From NCBI GenBank assembly GCA_945895375.1, contig CAMDEE010000004.1, forward strand, positions 81,949-145,948: a DNA stretch of 64,000 nucleotides. Direction: 5' to 3'. Made by a program: the position numbers and the translations under genes. Of the stretch, positions 26,627 through 36,787 are shown piece after piece (the first letter of the stretch is position 1; each line of letters opens with the position of its first letter). Source of the DNA: Auritidibacter sp. Marseille-P8566 (lineage in GTDB: Bacteria > Actinomycetota > Actinomycetes > Actinomycetales > Microbacteriaceae). The notes beneath the pieces were generated by a model. It saw only the letters and a list, made by a program, of their open reading frames with translations, was not told where the DNA came from and did no database searches.

Positions 26627-27505
26627 CTAGCGGATAACACTTGGCGTAAGAGGCGATGAGACATCGAAGGTGGCCGGGATACGAGCTGGTGTTCTAAAAA
26701 GTAGAACCTTTAAGACCCTGGACTTTAGAGCTGACTGGGTTGAGTCACCCCAGATGACGGTCTGCTTAGCATTTCCCCTAAGCCTCATACTCACGTTATC
26801 TCTGGTCCTGGCTTGAATCAATTCAACTTTCTCAAGAAGAGAAGCTGGCAGCGATAGGAGGACATCAATTGCCTGAGTGTAATTCTTTGAAGTCTTTGGA
26901 TCTCCAGTGATGATGATTGTTGGTAACTTCTCAGAGCCGTTAGCAACTCCCAGCCTCACCCCAGATGGGTCATAGAGGAAACCGACACCATCTTCAATTA
27001 CTACCGAAATTGCTGTGCGCTCAACTATCTTTACTCTTAGTTCGTGAGGTGGTTGGCTGACCACAGAAACACTTTCAATCAGCTTGAACTTGGCTAAATC
27101 GTCGGCAACACTCTGGCTGCTAATCATCGGAAGCGGCTTACCGATGTAATCACTTAGAGCGGCCTGTATTTTTTTCTCTGGAACTTTATCGGACCCGGAA
27201 ATGGTGATCTTGTTTACAGCCAATATGGGTGTGAACATCGTGGCAAGAACAAATAGAACCAGGGCAACAATTGCGCCAGTAATAGACCTAAAGAAAATCT
27301 TCTTTATTGGAGACTCTTTGGTAAATCGTCGGACTTCCTTAGTCCTTGCACGACGAATGTTTAGATTTGAAACACTTCTTTGGATTCGAGGCTTGGCCGG
27401 TGCTTTGGCTTTCTTAGCAAGAGGTTTGATCTTTGATTTCACTGGCTTAGCTTTACCTCTTGGTACAGGCTTAGAGTAACGAATTCTATTTCTAGACGGT
27501 TCCAA
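26627..27505 (-). CDS. ftsQ: Cell division protein FtsQ
   Basis: FtsQ is a bitopic divisome protein that links early and late division proteins. It has 292 residues. A long, very basic cytoplasmic tail leads to one membrane helix (about 77-97), then a POTRA domain (V-N-K-I-T-I-S-G-S-D-K-V-P) and the FtsQ domain. The TTG at 27505 is preferred to a start 19 codons upstream, because it lies two bases after the murC stop and GAGGG is suitably placed. It sits between murC and ftsZ as usual. Confidence 0.9.
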   Translation of the reverse strand: MEPSRNRIRYSKPVPRGKAKPVKSKIKPLAKKAKAPAKPRIQRSVSNLNIRRARTKEVRRFTKESPIKKIFFRSITGAIVALVLFVLATMFTPILAVNKITISGSDKVPEKKIQAALSDYIGKPLPMISSQSVADDLAKFKLIESVSVVSQPPHELRVKIVERTAISVVIEDGVGFLYDPSGVRLGVANGSEKLPTIIITGDPKTSKNYTQAIDVLLSLPASLLEKVELIQARTRDNVSMRLRGNAKQTVIWGDSTQSALKSRVLKVLLFRTPARIPATFDVSSPLTPSVIR

Positions 27506-27507
27506 AA

Positions 27508-28899
27508 CTAACCCTCGAGTGCTTTGAGAATTCCAGGTACCTGACGATAAACATCGCCGCAACCCATGGTAATTACAAAATCACCCGATTGCCCAATATG
27601 CGCAACAGCAGCAGGAACATCGTCCCAAAGTGGAACGTAGTGCATTCTTTTTTGATCAACAAAAGCATCAGCAATCAGTGCACCAGTTACTCCTGGTTCA
27701 GGATCTTCTCTAGCTGCGTATATGTCCAGCACAACTACTTCATCGCTAAGCTCAAGTGCCTCGGCGAATTCTTTAGCAAATAATCTGGTTCTGCTGTAAA
27801 GGTGTGGTTGAAAAACTGTGATCAGCCTGCCAGCGCCAACAACCGCCCTAGCTGCACTCAATGCCGCAATTACTTCAGTTGGGTGATGGGCAAAGTCGTC
27901 ATAGACCTTTACCCCGCGCACTTCACCGTGCAACTCAAATCTACGCTCTGTGCCATTGAAAGTTGAAATGGCTGCTAGTGATTTCGCTGGGTCCAAACCA
28001 AGGCCAACAAGAACGGCAAATGCGCCAGCTGCGTTAATTGCATTGTGTTTGCCTGGTACAAGAAGTGTGCTTGAGTATGTCTTTGCGTCGTACGACAACT
28101 CGAAACTAACTCTTGCTCCAGTCGCGTCAAGATTCATGACGCGAACGTCTGAACCTTGCGCTTCACCAAATGAAATAACCCTCCTATTGGCAATTAAACC
28201 TGTAACTCGAACAGCACCTGGGTCATCTGAACTTATGACAACAAAGTCGCTAGCACCGTTAGCGAATCTTGCGAACTCTTTCTCAAAGTTTTCAAGACTG
28301 CCGTAGTGATCAAGATGATCTGGGTCAACGTTTGTAATCAGAGCAACTGCTGTTTCATAATGCAAGAACGAGCCATCCGACTCATCTGCCTCAATCACAA
28401 ACAACTCTGATGAACCTGATGCTGCAGAAGACCCATACTCAGCGATTACACCTCCGTTAACAAAACTTGGGTCCTTACCCAGCACGCGAAGCCCAGTTAC
28501 GACCATTCCAGTGCTTGTTGTTTTACCGTGAGCTCCTGCAATAGAGATAAGTTTCTTACCCGTAGTCAAATACTTCAGAGCTTGCGAACGATGAAGTATC
28601 GGTAGTTTCTTTTCTTGAGCCAAAACATACTCAGGATTTGTGGGCCATAGCGCCGAGGTAACTACAACGGTGTCAGCACTTCCAAGGTTCAAAGCGTCAT
28701 GCCCTATTGAAACATGAGCACCAAGTTTTCTAAGCTCATCGATGTTTCCTGACTCTCTAACATCGCTTCCGGTGACTTTGTGCCCAGATTGGATAAGCAT
28801 ACGAGCAATACCGCTCATGCCTGAACCGCCAATACCAATGAAGTGAACGTGCCCTAAATCTTCAGGAACGCTCTGGCTAAAGTCCGGTTTGATAGTCAT
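27508..28899 (-). CDS. murC: UDP-N-acetylmuramate-L-alanine ligase
   Basis: MurC adds the first amino acid to UDP-MurNAc. It has 463 residues. The nucleotide-binding start [12 protein letters not shown] and the ATP loop G-A-H-G-K-T-T-S-T are present, as is D-D-F-A-H-H-P-T-E. In many Microbacteriaceae position 1 is glycine rather than alanine, and the sequence does not decide this. The ATG has GAGGA upstream, 39 bases after murG. Confidence 0.96.
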   Translation of the reverse strand: MTIKPDFSQSVPEDLGHVHFIGIGGSGMSGIARMLIQSGHKVTGSDVRESGNIDELRKLGAHVSIGHDALNLGSADTVVVTSALWPTNPEYVLAQEKKLPILHRSQALKYLTTGKKLISIAGAHGKTTSTGMVVTGLRVLGKDPSFVNGGVIAEYGSSAASGSSELFVIEADESDGSFLHYETAVALITNVDPDHLDHYGSLENFEKEFARFANGASDFVVISSDDPGAVRVTGLIANRRVISFGEAQGSDVRVMNLDATGARVSFELSYDAKTYSSTLLVPGKHNAINAAGAFAVLVGLGLDPAKSLAAISTFNGTERRFELHGEVRGVKVYDDFAHHPTEVIAALSAARAVVGAGRLITVFQPHLYSRTRLFAKEFAEALELSDEVVVLDIYAAREDPEPGVTGALIADAFVDQKRMHYVPLWDDVPAAVAHIGQSGDFVITMGCGDVYRQVPGILKALEG

Positions 28900-28938
28900 A
28901 AAATCCTCAATAATTTCTCTAAGACTAAATAGTGCTGG

Positions 28939-30018
28939 CTAGTCTTTTCCGAGCAACACGCCATTTACTAAACCAAGAAGGCGTTGAGCACCATCACTAA
29001 CCCCAACTGACAAGGCATTGGAGCTCATTTCCTTCACTCTTTTAGCGTTGCTGATCAAAGGAATAAGAACGGATCTCACGTACTCGGCACTGAAATCTGC
29101 ATCATCAACCAGCAACGCACCGCCTGCATCAACTAGTTCCTCTGCGTTGTGTTTTTGCTCGCCATTACCTACTGGGTAAGGAACCAGAACCGCTGGAAGA
29201 CCAACTGCGGCAAACTCACTGACCGTTGCAGCTCCAGATCTAGCAACTGCGAAATCTGCAGCAGCTAGGGCTAGATCCATTCGGTCGCAGTAACTCAAAC
29301 GTCGGTAGCCACCATCGATTAGATCTTCAAGCTCTGCCCTAGAGCCTACGATGTGGATTACCTGAATGCCCGCCGCTTCAAGCCACTGCCTCGAGCCCTC
29401 AATTGTTTCGTTGATTCTTTTCGCGCCAAGTGATCCACCTGTAACAAGCAGAGTGGTGAGTTTTGGATCTAAGCCGAAGAAGACATCGGCTTCAAACTTC
29501 ATGTCGGTCTTAGTAATCTCGACCACCTCTTTTCGGAGAGGCATGCCAACAACAACTGAATTAGGCAAAATTGTTTTACTGAAGGTGACTCCAACAGCGG
29601 AGGCGCTATTTGCACCAATCCGGTTTGCATAGCCAGGAAGAGCATTAGCTTCATGCACAACGAACGGTACGCCTAAAGCTTTTGCTGCTCTATATGCAGG
29701 AGCACTCGCATAACCGCCAAAGCCAACAACAACATCAATCTTGTTTTCTCTAAGGTAGCGCTTAACCGTAGAAACGGATTCTAAGAAAAGCTTTGGGAAT
29801 CTAAACAGATAGCCATCTAGCTTTCTTGGCATAGGCAGTCTTGGAACAATAAGTAGTTCGTAGCCTCTATCAGGCACAAGCCTTGATTCAAGTCCTTCTT
29901 CTGTTCCTAAAGCCCAAACTTTATTCTCGCCATCCTGCTTCATAATTTCATCAGCGAGTGAAAGTAATGGATTCACGTGACCAGCTGTGCCGCCACCAGC
30001 TAAAAGATAGTTCGTCAT
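28939..30018 (-). CDS. murG: UDP-GlcNAc:lipid I N-acetylglucosaminyltransferase
   Basis: MurG converts lipid I to lipid II on the inner face of the membrane. It has 359 residues. The N-terminal G-G-G-T-A-G-H-V-N-P loop and the second G-G-S-L-G-A are present, with V-P-Y-P-V-G-N-G-E-Q-K-H-N-A in the donor site. The ATG overlaps the ftsW stop by four bases (ATGA). Confidence 0.97.
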   Translation of the reverse strand: MTNYLLAGGGTAGHVNPLLSLADEIMKQDGENKVWALGTEEGLESRLVPDRGYELLIVPRLPMPRKLDGYLFRFPKLFLESVSTVKRYLRENKIDVVVGFGGYASAPAYRAAKALGVPFVVHEANALPGYANRIGANSASAVGVTFSKTILPNSVVVGMPLRKEVVEITKTDMKFEADVFFGLDPKLTTLLVTGGSLGAKRINETIEGSRQWLEAAGIQVIHIVGSRAELEDLIDGGYRRLSYCDRMDLALAAADFAVARSGAATVSEFAAVGLPAVLVPYPVGNGEQKHNAEELVDAGGALLVDDADFSAEYVRSVLIPLISNAKRVKEMSSNALSVGVSDGAQRLLGLVNGVLLGKD

Positions 30019-31262
30019 CTCTTGCGCACACTTTTCTTAGGTCTAGCTTGATCGCGTTCAACAGCAAGAACTACACCTAATGCCATTAGTACCGCAAGCA
30101 TGGATGATCCCCCTCTAGAGAAAAGTGGCAACGGGACACCGATAACAGGCATTAGGCCGAGAACAACCGCAATGTTGATAAATGCCTGGCAGGTGATCCA
30201 GAGCATAATTCCTGTGACTGCAATGTAGCCAAATCCGGTAGCTGAATTTAGTGAGACCTTACGCATGTATCGAGCAAGAATAAAGAAAAGAATAAGAACC
30301 ACTACTGCTCCAACGAACCCAGCTTCTTCTCCGATGACGGAGAAAATAAAGTCGTTCTCCACTTCAGGGATCCAACCCCACTTCATCTTGGAATCACCTA
30401 ACCCAGTTCCAAACAATCCGCCAGAGGCCAGAGCCCACTCGCCGTGCTTAACTTGCCAGTTTGAGTCGTCTCCTTCGGAACCCAGACCGAATGCTGACAA
30501 AATTCGCCTCATTCTGTTTGTGCTAGTGGCTGCTGCTACAAGCAATACCAAAGCGCCAGCACCTAGAAATCCGCCGATAACTTTCCACGGTGCACCAATC
30601 AGCACTCCGAGGAGTAACACGAAGACCACCATTACAGCAGCTGTACCAAGATCATTGGAGAGAACCAAGACAAACGAGGCAGGTAGGAAACCAAACACTG
30701 CTAAAGGAAAAGCAGTCTTACGCCAGTCCCATAGCGAATCAAGGTGTGGGCTCACCCAAGTTGCTATGGCAAGAATCATTCCTAGCTTCATCAACTCTGA
30801 GGGTTGAAGAGTAAAGGTTCCGATTGCAATCCAGTTTCTGTTTCCACCAACAGTCACGCCGATTCCGGGAACCAGAACTAGAACCTGCAAAATGATAGTT
30901 GCTGTGAAAAAGATCATCGAAAACTTCCGAATGACTTCTACCGGACGCATTGATATAAATACCATCGCCAAAAAACCTAGGAATGCGTAAAGTAACTGAG
31001 ATCTAAACTCAGCAAAAGCGTCACCTGTGGCTTTGATGGAAACTACGTTCGATGCACTCAGAACCATCACTAGTCCAAGAATCAGCATCAGACCAATAAG
31101 CATCACTAGGCGATAAAAAAGTTTTGATTGGTTCAGGGAGTAATTATCAAACCAGCGCACAACAGCTCTAATCGGATTTCTTAAAACTCCAACAGCGTTT
31201 TGAACCAAAGAAGGTTTAGGCGCAACTTTCTTACTTCTTGTGGTCTGACTAGCTCTTGCCAT
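30015..31262 (-). CDS. ftsW: Septal peptidoglycan polymerase FtsW (SEDS family)
   Basis: FtsW polymerises lipid II at the septum together with FtsI. It has 415 residues and about ten hydrophobic helices. Family motifs are the N-R-N-W-I-A-I-G segment, L-Q-P-S-E-L-M-K-L, and near the end G-V-P-L-P-L-F-S-R-G-G-S-S. The N-terminal tail is basic. The start shares one base with the murD stop (TAATG). Confidence 0.96.
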   Translation of the reverse strand: MARASQTTRSKKVAPKPSLVQNAVGVLRNPIRAVVRWFDNYSLNQSKLFYRLVMLIGLMLILGLVMVLSASNVVSIKATGDAFAEFRSQLLYAFLGFLAMVFISMRPVEVIRKFSMIFFTATIILQVLVLVPGIGVTVGGNRNWIAIGTFTLQPSELMKLGMILAIATWVSPHLDSLWDWRKTAFPLAVFGFLPASFVLVLSNDLGTAAVMVVFVLLLGVLIGAPWKVIGGFLGAGALVLLVAAATSTNRMRRILSAFGLGSEGDDSNWQVKHGEWALASGGLFGTGLGDSKMKWGWIPEVENDFIFSVIGEEAGFVGAVVVLILFFILARYMRKVSLNSATGFGYIAVTGIMLWITCQAFINIAVVLGLMPVIGVPLPLFSRGGSSMLAVLMALGVVLAVERDQARPKKSVRKR

Positions 31263-32719
31263 TATTCCTGTACTTCCTTTGATACTGCTGATGCAAATTG
31301 GTTTCCTCTATCTGCATAGTCTTTGAATTGATCCATCGAGGCAGCTGCTGGCGCTAACAACACCACATCTCCTTCAACCGCGACAGCTTTAGCCACTTTT
31401 ACTGCTTCACTCATTACCTCGTGAGCGTCGGAAACAACTTCGAACACTCGAGTGTTTGGAGCATGTTCAGCTAGCGCCTCCAGCACTGGTAACCGATCTG
31501 AACCGATGACAATGGCAGCTTTAAGCTTTTTCGAATACCTTGAAACAAGATTTGAAATGTCTACACCTTTTAGTAAGCCACCAACAATCCAAACAACAGA
31601 ATCAAATGAAGATAGAGCAGCTGCTGCTGCGTGAGGATTAGTGGCTTTAGAATCATCCACCCAGATAACTCCGTCTTTTTCGAGAACAAGTTGGATACGG
31701 TGAGCGTCCAACTGAAAATCTTGGAGTGCCTTGGCTATTTCTTCAGCCTGAACACCAATTGACCTGACTAAGGCTGCTGCCGCAGCAATGTTAGCCATCA
31801 GGTGAGGGCTCACGATCAGGCTGCTGTTCAAATCAGTTAGAGTTGCAAGTTCTAAGGCGAAACTTGGGTCATCAATGAATGCTCTATCTACCAAGATATC
31901 TTCAACCCAACCAACTTCATTAGGAGCCGGTGTGTTGACTGTGAAGCCGACGGCTTGAGCGTTAGCCGTATTTGAGGAGTTAGCTAGTAGCTCAGATGTC
32001 TTGTTATCACCCACGTTGTAAACGCAGCAGATTGAAGTGTTGTTGAAAATCTTCCCTTTAGTGCGTCCATACTCTTGCATTGAACCATGCCAATCCAAGT
32101 GGTCCTCAGCGAGATTCAACACAATGCTGGCAATAGGTTCAATTGAGTTAATGTAGTGCAACTGAAAACTACTCAATTCAACAACTAGAACTTCAAAATT
32201 AGCTGGATCGCGGATGACATCAAGGATAGGAACTCCGATGTTGCCACAAGCCACCGCTCTAATGCCTGCAACCTGAAGCATCTTCTCAACTAGTTGAGTA
32301 ACCGTAGTCTTGCCGTTAGTTCCTGTAATGCAAATCCATTTTGACGGTTCCCCGAATTTATCTCTTACTCGCCAAGCAAGGTCAACATCAGTCCAAATCT
32401 CGAGGCCATGTTGCTCTGCTTCTACTAAAAGTGAGTTGTCTGGTTTTATGCCAGGTGATGTAATAACCACATGAGCTGCAAATTCTGCTAGTCGATTTGA
32501 AACAGCTTTGTAATCTTGACCAATCAAATATTTAATTCCCAAGACATCAAGAATGTCTAATGACTCAGCTTCGGCTTTGTCTGCAACAACAATAACTTTT
32601 GCGCCAAGTTCATTCAGTGTGTCAGCAACAGAGAATCCGCTTACTCCGAGCCCAAACACAACGGCTCTAAGTTCACTCCAATCAGAGTGCCAACTGTTTA
32701 GGTGATCTAAATTGCTCAT
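31262..32719 (-). CDS. murD: UDP-N-acetylmuramoyl-L-alanine-D-glutamate ligase
   Basis: MurD adds D-glutamate to the growing UDP-MurNAc peptide. It has 485 residues. The N-terminal G-L-G-V-S-G-F-S dinucleotide-like fold, the ATP loop G-T-N-G-K-T-T-V-T and D-D-S-K-A-T-N-P-H-A are present. The ATG at 32719 is chosen rather than one seven codons upstream, because it overlaps the mraY stop as ATGA, the coupling used through this cluster. Confidence 0.95.
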   Translation of the reverse strand: MSNLDHLNSWHSDWSELRAVVFGLGVSGFSVADTLNELGAKVIVVADKAEAESLDILDVLGIKYLIGQDYKAVSNRLAEFAAHVVITSPGIKPDNSLLVEAEQHGLEIWTDVDLAWRVRDKFGEPSKWICITGTNGKTTVTQLVEKMLQVAGIRAVACGNIGVPILDVIRDPANFEVLVVELSSFQLHYINSIEPIASIVLNLAEDHLDWHGSMQEYGRTKGKIFNNTSICCVYNVGDNKTSELLANSSNTANAQAVGFTVNTPAPNEVGWVEDILVDRAFIDDPSFALELATLTDLNSSLIVSPHLMANIAAAAALVRSIGVQAEEIAKALQDFQLDAHRIQLVLEKDGVIWVDDSKATNPHAAAAALSSFDSVVWIVGGLLKGVDISNLVSRYSKKLKAAIVIGSDRLPVLEALAEHAPNTRVFEVVSDAHEVMSEAVKVAKAVAVEGDVVLLAPAAASMDQFKDYADRGNQFASAVSKEVQE

Positions 32720-33846
32720 GCAACCGAGCCATAAATCCACTCAACGTAGAAAAGACCGATTCCAGCCATTACTAACAGCCCGCAGATAATCCAGAATCTA
32801 ACTACGACAGTAACTTCGTTCCAACCCTTTTCTTCAAAGTGGTGATGAAGTGGGCTATTCAAGAAAATTCTTCTTGGCTGTCCAGTAATTGCTCGAGATA
32901 GCTTGAAAACTCCTCGTTGCAAGATAACTGAACCTGCAGAGATTGCAAACAATCCGCCAACTAGAACCAGAAGAACTTCGGTGCGGGAAAGAATTGCTAG
33001 TGCAGCTAATGCTCCACCAAGACCAAGGGATCCGCTATCCCCCATAAAAATCTGTGCTGGATTGGTATTGAACCAAAGGAAGCCAATGAGTGCACCAACA
33101 ATTGCAGCCGCTACAACAGCAAGATCAAGAGGATCTTTTGTGTTGTAACAGTTCGGTGCAATGTTGGTGATGTCACAGGCCTGGTTGAACTTCCAGAAAC
33201 CAATAACAGCAAATGCTCCAATAGACATAATCAATGAACCCGTTGCAAGCCCATCAGCTCCATCAGTTAAGTTCACTCCGTTTGATGCGCTCACTACAAG
33301 TAGATAAATCCAGAACAGGAATGCTGCGATTCCAATCCAAATAGCAATCGATCCCCAGCTTTCAGGGGCAATTTTCATTAGGTCAAAACCAGTATCTCTG
33401 AATACAGAGATTTCGGTTGAAGCTGGCGTTAAGCCAAAAACGTCTGCGTTCTGGAGTGAAGCCCAAGCAAACACAGTGGCAACGAGTATCTGACCTGCAA
33501 TTTTATAAATACCTTTGAGTCCGGCAGTGTTCTGTCCTCGTACCTTTAGGTAATCATCCAAGAAACCAACAAGACCTAGACCAACCATCATGAACATAAT
33601 CAGAAGAGCCGAGTATGTTGGTGGCTCACCGTTGACCATTTTGGCTACGAAGTAGGAAGCAACGGCGCTGAGGATTATTCCAATTCCACCCATGCTTGGT
33701 GTTCCACGCTTGATGTGGTGTGTGGATGGTCCATCGACGCGAACAACCTGGCCCCAACCAATTTTCTTGAATAGCCAGATGAGAACTGGTGTTATCACTA
33801 GTGAGAGCACCAGCCCTAATAGCCCTGCGAGTAATAACGCTCTCAT
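32716..33846 (-). CDS. mraY: Phospho-N-acetylmuramoyl-pentapeptide transferase
   Basis: MraY makes lipid I by moving phospho-MurNAc-pentapeptide to undecaprenyl phosphate. It has 376 residues and about ten helices. Visible motifs are D-D-Y-L-K, N-L-T-D-G-A-D-G-L-A, G-D-S-G-S-L-G-L-G and the late L-H-H-H-F-E-E-K-G. It shares one base with the murF stop (TAATG). Confidence 0.97.
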   Translation of the reverse strand: MRALLLAGLLGLVLSLVITPVLIWLFKKIGWGQVVRVDGPSTHHIKRGTPSMGGIGIILSAVASYFVAKMVNGEPPTYSALLIMFMMVGLGLVGFLDDYLKVRGQNTAGLKGIYKIAGQILVATVFAWASLQNADVFGLTPASTEISVFRDTGFDLMKIAPESWGSIAIWIGIAAFLFWIYLLVVSASNGVNLTDGADGLATGSLIMSIGAFAVIGFWKFNQACDITNIAPNCYNTKDPLDLAVVAAAIVGALIGFLWFNTNPAQIFMGDSGSLGLGGALAALAILSRTEVLLVLVGGLFAISAGSVILQRGVFKLSRAITGQPRRIFLNSPLHHHFEEKGWNEVTVVVRFWIICGLLVMAGIGLFYVEWIYGSVA

Positions 33847-35243
33847 TAGATCTCCTTCAAGAGGTCATCGCCTAGAAATCTCAAGTTTGCTGACTTCGAA
33901 GATTTGACCAAAACGATTTCGTCTCCTGTAAGCATTCCACGCAGATAGCCAAGAGCGTCGGAGATTTCGTCGAAATACTCGGATTCACCATCCCAAGAAC
34001 CCTCTTGAGATGCACCCATGTGAATCAATTTGGCAGCTTTACCCACCACAACAACCTGACCTAAATTCAGGCGAACAGCGATTCTTCCAATCGCATCATG
34101 CTCATGAGAGGAGAATTCACCTAGTTCAGCCATCTCGCCCATCACTGCAACTGTCTTCTTACCAGAAAGCCGTCCAAGTTGAGCAAGTGTTTGAAGAGCA
34201 GCCCTCATGGAATCTGGGCTCGAGTTATAGGCATCATTTATAACTGTCAGACCATTTGGTGCAATGTTAAGTTCCATACGCCACTTCTCAGCCAACTGCA
34301 TGCTTTCAATAGCCTTGATTGTTTTGTCTCGATCAGCACCAAGAAGCTCTCCCGCCGCTAATGCCGCTAGCGCGTTATATACGTGGTGCTCTCCAAGAAT
34401 CTTTAGATTGACCTGACTCTTGCTGCCATCAGGTGTTTCATATTCAAAACTGGTTCCAGCTAGGCCAATTGATACACCAGAAGCCGAATAGTCGCTATCG
34501 CTACCAAGTCCAAAGGTAACAATCTTGGCTTTTGTCTTGTGAACCATGTTCATCACTCGCTCGTCATCAAAATTCAAAAGAGCGATTCCTTCTGATGACA
34601 GTTCTTCAACTAGCTCAGCTTTAATCTTTTCCGTAGCATCAATGCCACCGAACTCTCCTGCGTGGGCAAGTCCAACCTTCAGTTCAATACCTAGATCAGG
34701 TTCACACATTTGTGCCAGGTACCTAATCGTTCCAAAACCACCAGCACCCATCTCTACAACAAGGAACTTAGTTTCCTCATTTATGCGAAGCATTGAATAA
34801 GGTGCACCGACTTCATTATTGAAAGACTCTTCAGGTGAAATAGTGTTTCCCACTGTTGAAAGAACTTCTCGAAGCATGTTTTTAGTAGTTGTCTTACCGT
34901 TAGATCCGGTAACACAAATAATCTTCAGATTGCCAAGAGCTTTGACTTTTGCAACTACATGTTTGGCAAGTTTTCCCAGTGCCAGTACTGAATCATCAAC
35001 AATCAGCTGAGCGATTTCATCAGTTGTTTTCTGTTGCACGATTGCAGCTACCGCACCTTTTTCAATTGCGCTCGGGATAAACAAATGTCCGTCTGTTTCT
35101 TCACCTGGCTTGGCAACGAACAAAGAACCTTGAGTCACTAACCGTGAATCAGTTTCAACTGTGCCAGTCACGATTAGATCGCCATCACCGGCTAGTTCAG
35201 CGTCGATGGCTTCTGCGATTTCTCTAAGGCTTATGGCTATCAC
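33846..35243 (-). CDS. murF: UDP-MurNAc-tripeptide-D-alanyl-D-alanine ligase
   Basis: MurF adds D-Ala-D-Ala to complete the pentapeptide. It has 465 residues. The ATP loop is G-S-N-G-K-T-T-T-K-N, and N-D-A-Y-N-S-S-P-D-S-M is the MurF-specific segment. The start is GTG and shares one base with the murE stop (TAGTG). Confidence 0.96.
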   Translation of the reverse strand: MIAISLREIAEAIDAELAGDGDLIVTGTVETDSRLVTQGSLFVAKPGEETDGHLFIPSAIEKGAVAAIVQQKTTDEIAQLIVDDSVLALGKLAKHVVAKVKALGNLKIICVTGSNGKTTTKNMLREVLSTVGNTISPEESFNNEVGAPYSMLRINEETKFLVVEMGAGGFGTIRYLAQMCEPDLGIELKVGLAHAGEFGGIDATEKIKAELVEELSSEGIALLNFDDERVMNMVHKTKAKIVTFGLGSDSDYSASGVSIGLAGTSFEYETPDGSKSQVNLKILGEHHVYNALAALAAGELLGADRDKTIKAIESMQLAEKWRMELNIAPNGLTVINDAYNSSPDSMRAALQTLAQLGRLSGKKTVAVMGEMAELGEFSSHEHDAIGRIAVRLNLGQVVVVGKAAKLIHMGASQEGSWDGESEYFDEISDALGYLRGMLTGDEIVLVKSSKSANLRFLGDDLLKEI

Positions 35244-36787
35244 TAGTAACCTGCCTCTTTCAAAGCTGCTCTAGCTTCGGCTCTAGCTGAGTAAGGAGTT
35301 CTAACGCCTTCAATGTCTCTATAATCTTGATGACCCGGTCCTGCCCACAGTATTGCATCGCCAGGTCCGACTAGAGAAACAGCTAAACGAATAGCGGACT
35401 CTGGTGGTGAAACCTCATGGATTTCTAGTTCAGGTCTGAACTCTTGTGCTGCATCGACGAGGGTTTTTCTAATCGAAGCTGGATTTTCAAATCTTGGATG
35501 ATGATCCGTGACAACCAAAATATCACAACCAGCAGCTGCAACTCTTGCCATCTCAGGTCTCTTGGATGCATCTCTGTCACCGTCTGCTCCAAAGAGCATT
35601 AATACTTTTCCCTTGGTAACTTTACGAACTGCGGAAAGAGTGTTTAGGAATGCATCAGGGCTGTGACCGAAGTCAACATAAACAAATGGTGCACCTGGTG
35701 GTGAAACTAGTTCGGTGCGACCAGGAAGATAAGCGTCAACACCTTCCTTGATTGCCTCGGCAATGATTGCAAATTCATATCCAGCCGTTACAGCCATAAC
35801 GATAGCCAAGCCTGCATTGGATGCCATGTGTGCTCCCAGAATTGGGACACTGCTTACGAGGTGCTGGCCATTTGGTCCGCTGAGTTCAAACTCAGTTTTA
35901 CCTGGCAACTCAGCAGTGACTAACACATTCCAGTCAGCTCCATCTTCTGGGTTCATAGAAATAGTTGTAACTGGAACTTCACTTAGTTCAGCAATTCGTT
36001 TTCCGTAAACGGTGTCAAGACAAACAACAGCAGCTTTTGCTTTTTCTTTGCTGAAGAGCTTTGCCTTGGCAGATAAGTAGTCATCGAAACCGTCATAGTC
36101 GTCAAAGTGATCGTGGCTCAGGTTAGTGAAGCCTGCAACATCAAATACCAGCCCATCGACTCGCAATTGAGTTAGCGCTTGAGCTGAAACTTCAATCGCA
36201 ACGTCGGTTACACCTTTTTCACGCATCCTTGCGATAAGTGCTTGCATTTCGGTTGACTCTGGAGTTGTCAGACGGCTAACAATAACCTCACCGGCGATGT
36301 GTCGCTCTGCGGTTGAGGTCAGACCAGTTGTTCTTTTCAGTTGTCGAAGAATGCCTTCAAGTAAATAAGTTGTGGAAGTCTTTCCGTTGGTTCCGGTAGT
36401 TCCGAACAATAGCGGCATGTTGCCTTCTGTGTTTGCATAAGCAAAAGCGGCTAACTCCCCTAGATGAGTTCTAGGCTCTTCTAAAATCATTACCGGCAGT
36501 GGACAATCTGAAAGTAGCTCAAGACCCTGAGAGTCAGTTACCACAGCTACTGCACCTTGTTCAATTGCTTTATCGATGAAGTTTGCGCCATGAGTTTTGA
36601 TGCCAGGCATCGCAACAAACAAATCGCCTTTACGAAGATCACCGGTGTTCATGCTGATGCCAGTCATTTCAACATCAGATGCTGAACCAAGGACAGCGAG
36701 ACCAAATCTCTTGGCAAAAGCTTTTATTGAGACAGGGGCAACATGATCTGGGCGAAGAATTGGTGGGATTGATTCTTTAGGAGTCAT
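35243..36787 (-). CDS. murE: UDP-MurNAc-tripeptide synthetase
   Basis: MurE adds the third residue of the stem peptide. It has 514 residues from the ATG at 36787, which overlaps the ftsI stop as ATGA and has GGAG eight bases upstream. The ATP loop is G-T-N-G-K-T-S-T-T, and the Lys for carbamylation lies in Y-L-S-A-K-A-K-L-F. The third-residue motif reads D-H-H-P-R (35492-35506), where diaminopimelate enzymes have D-N-P-R. The added amino acid is therefore uncertain; many Microbacteriaceae use diaminobutyrate, ornithine, lysine or homoserine. Confidence 0.95.
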   Translation of the reverse strand: MTPKESIPPILRPDHVAPVSIKAFAKRFGLAVLGSASDVEMTGISMNTGDLRKGDLFVAMPGIKTHGANFIDKAIEQGAVAVVTDSQGLELLSDCPLPVMILEEPRTHLGELAAFAYANTEGNMPLLFGTTGTNGKTSTTYLLEGILRQLKRTTGLTSTAERHIAGEVIVSRLTTPESTEMQALIARMREKGVTDVAIEVSAQALTQLRVDGLVFDVAGFTNLSHDHFDDYDGFDDYLSAKAKLFSKEKAKAAVVCLDTVYGKRIAELSEVPVTTISMNPEDGADWNVLVTAELPGKTEFELSGPNGQHLVSSVPILGAHMASNAGLAIVMAVTAGYEFAIIAEAIKEGVDAYLPGRTELVSPPGAPFVYVDFGHSPDAFLNTLSAVRKVTKGKVLMLFGADGDRDASKRPEMARVAAAGCDILVVTDHHPRFENPASIRKTLVDAAQEFRPELEIHEVSPPESAIRLAVSLVGPGDAILWAGPGHQDYRDIEGVRTPYSARAEARAALKEAGY

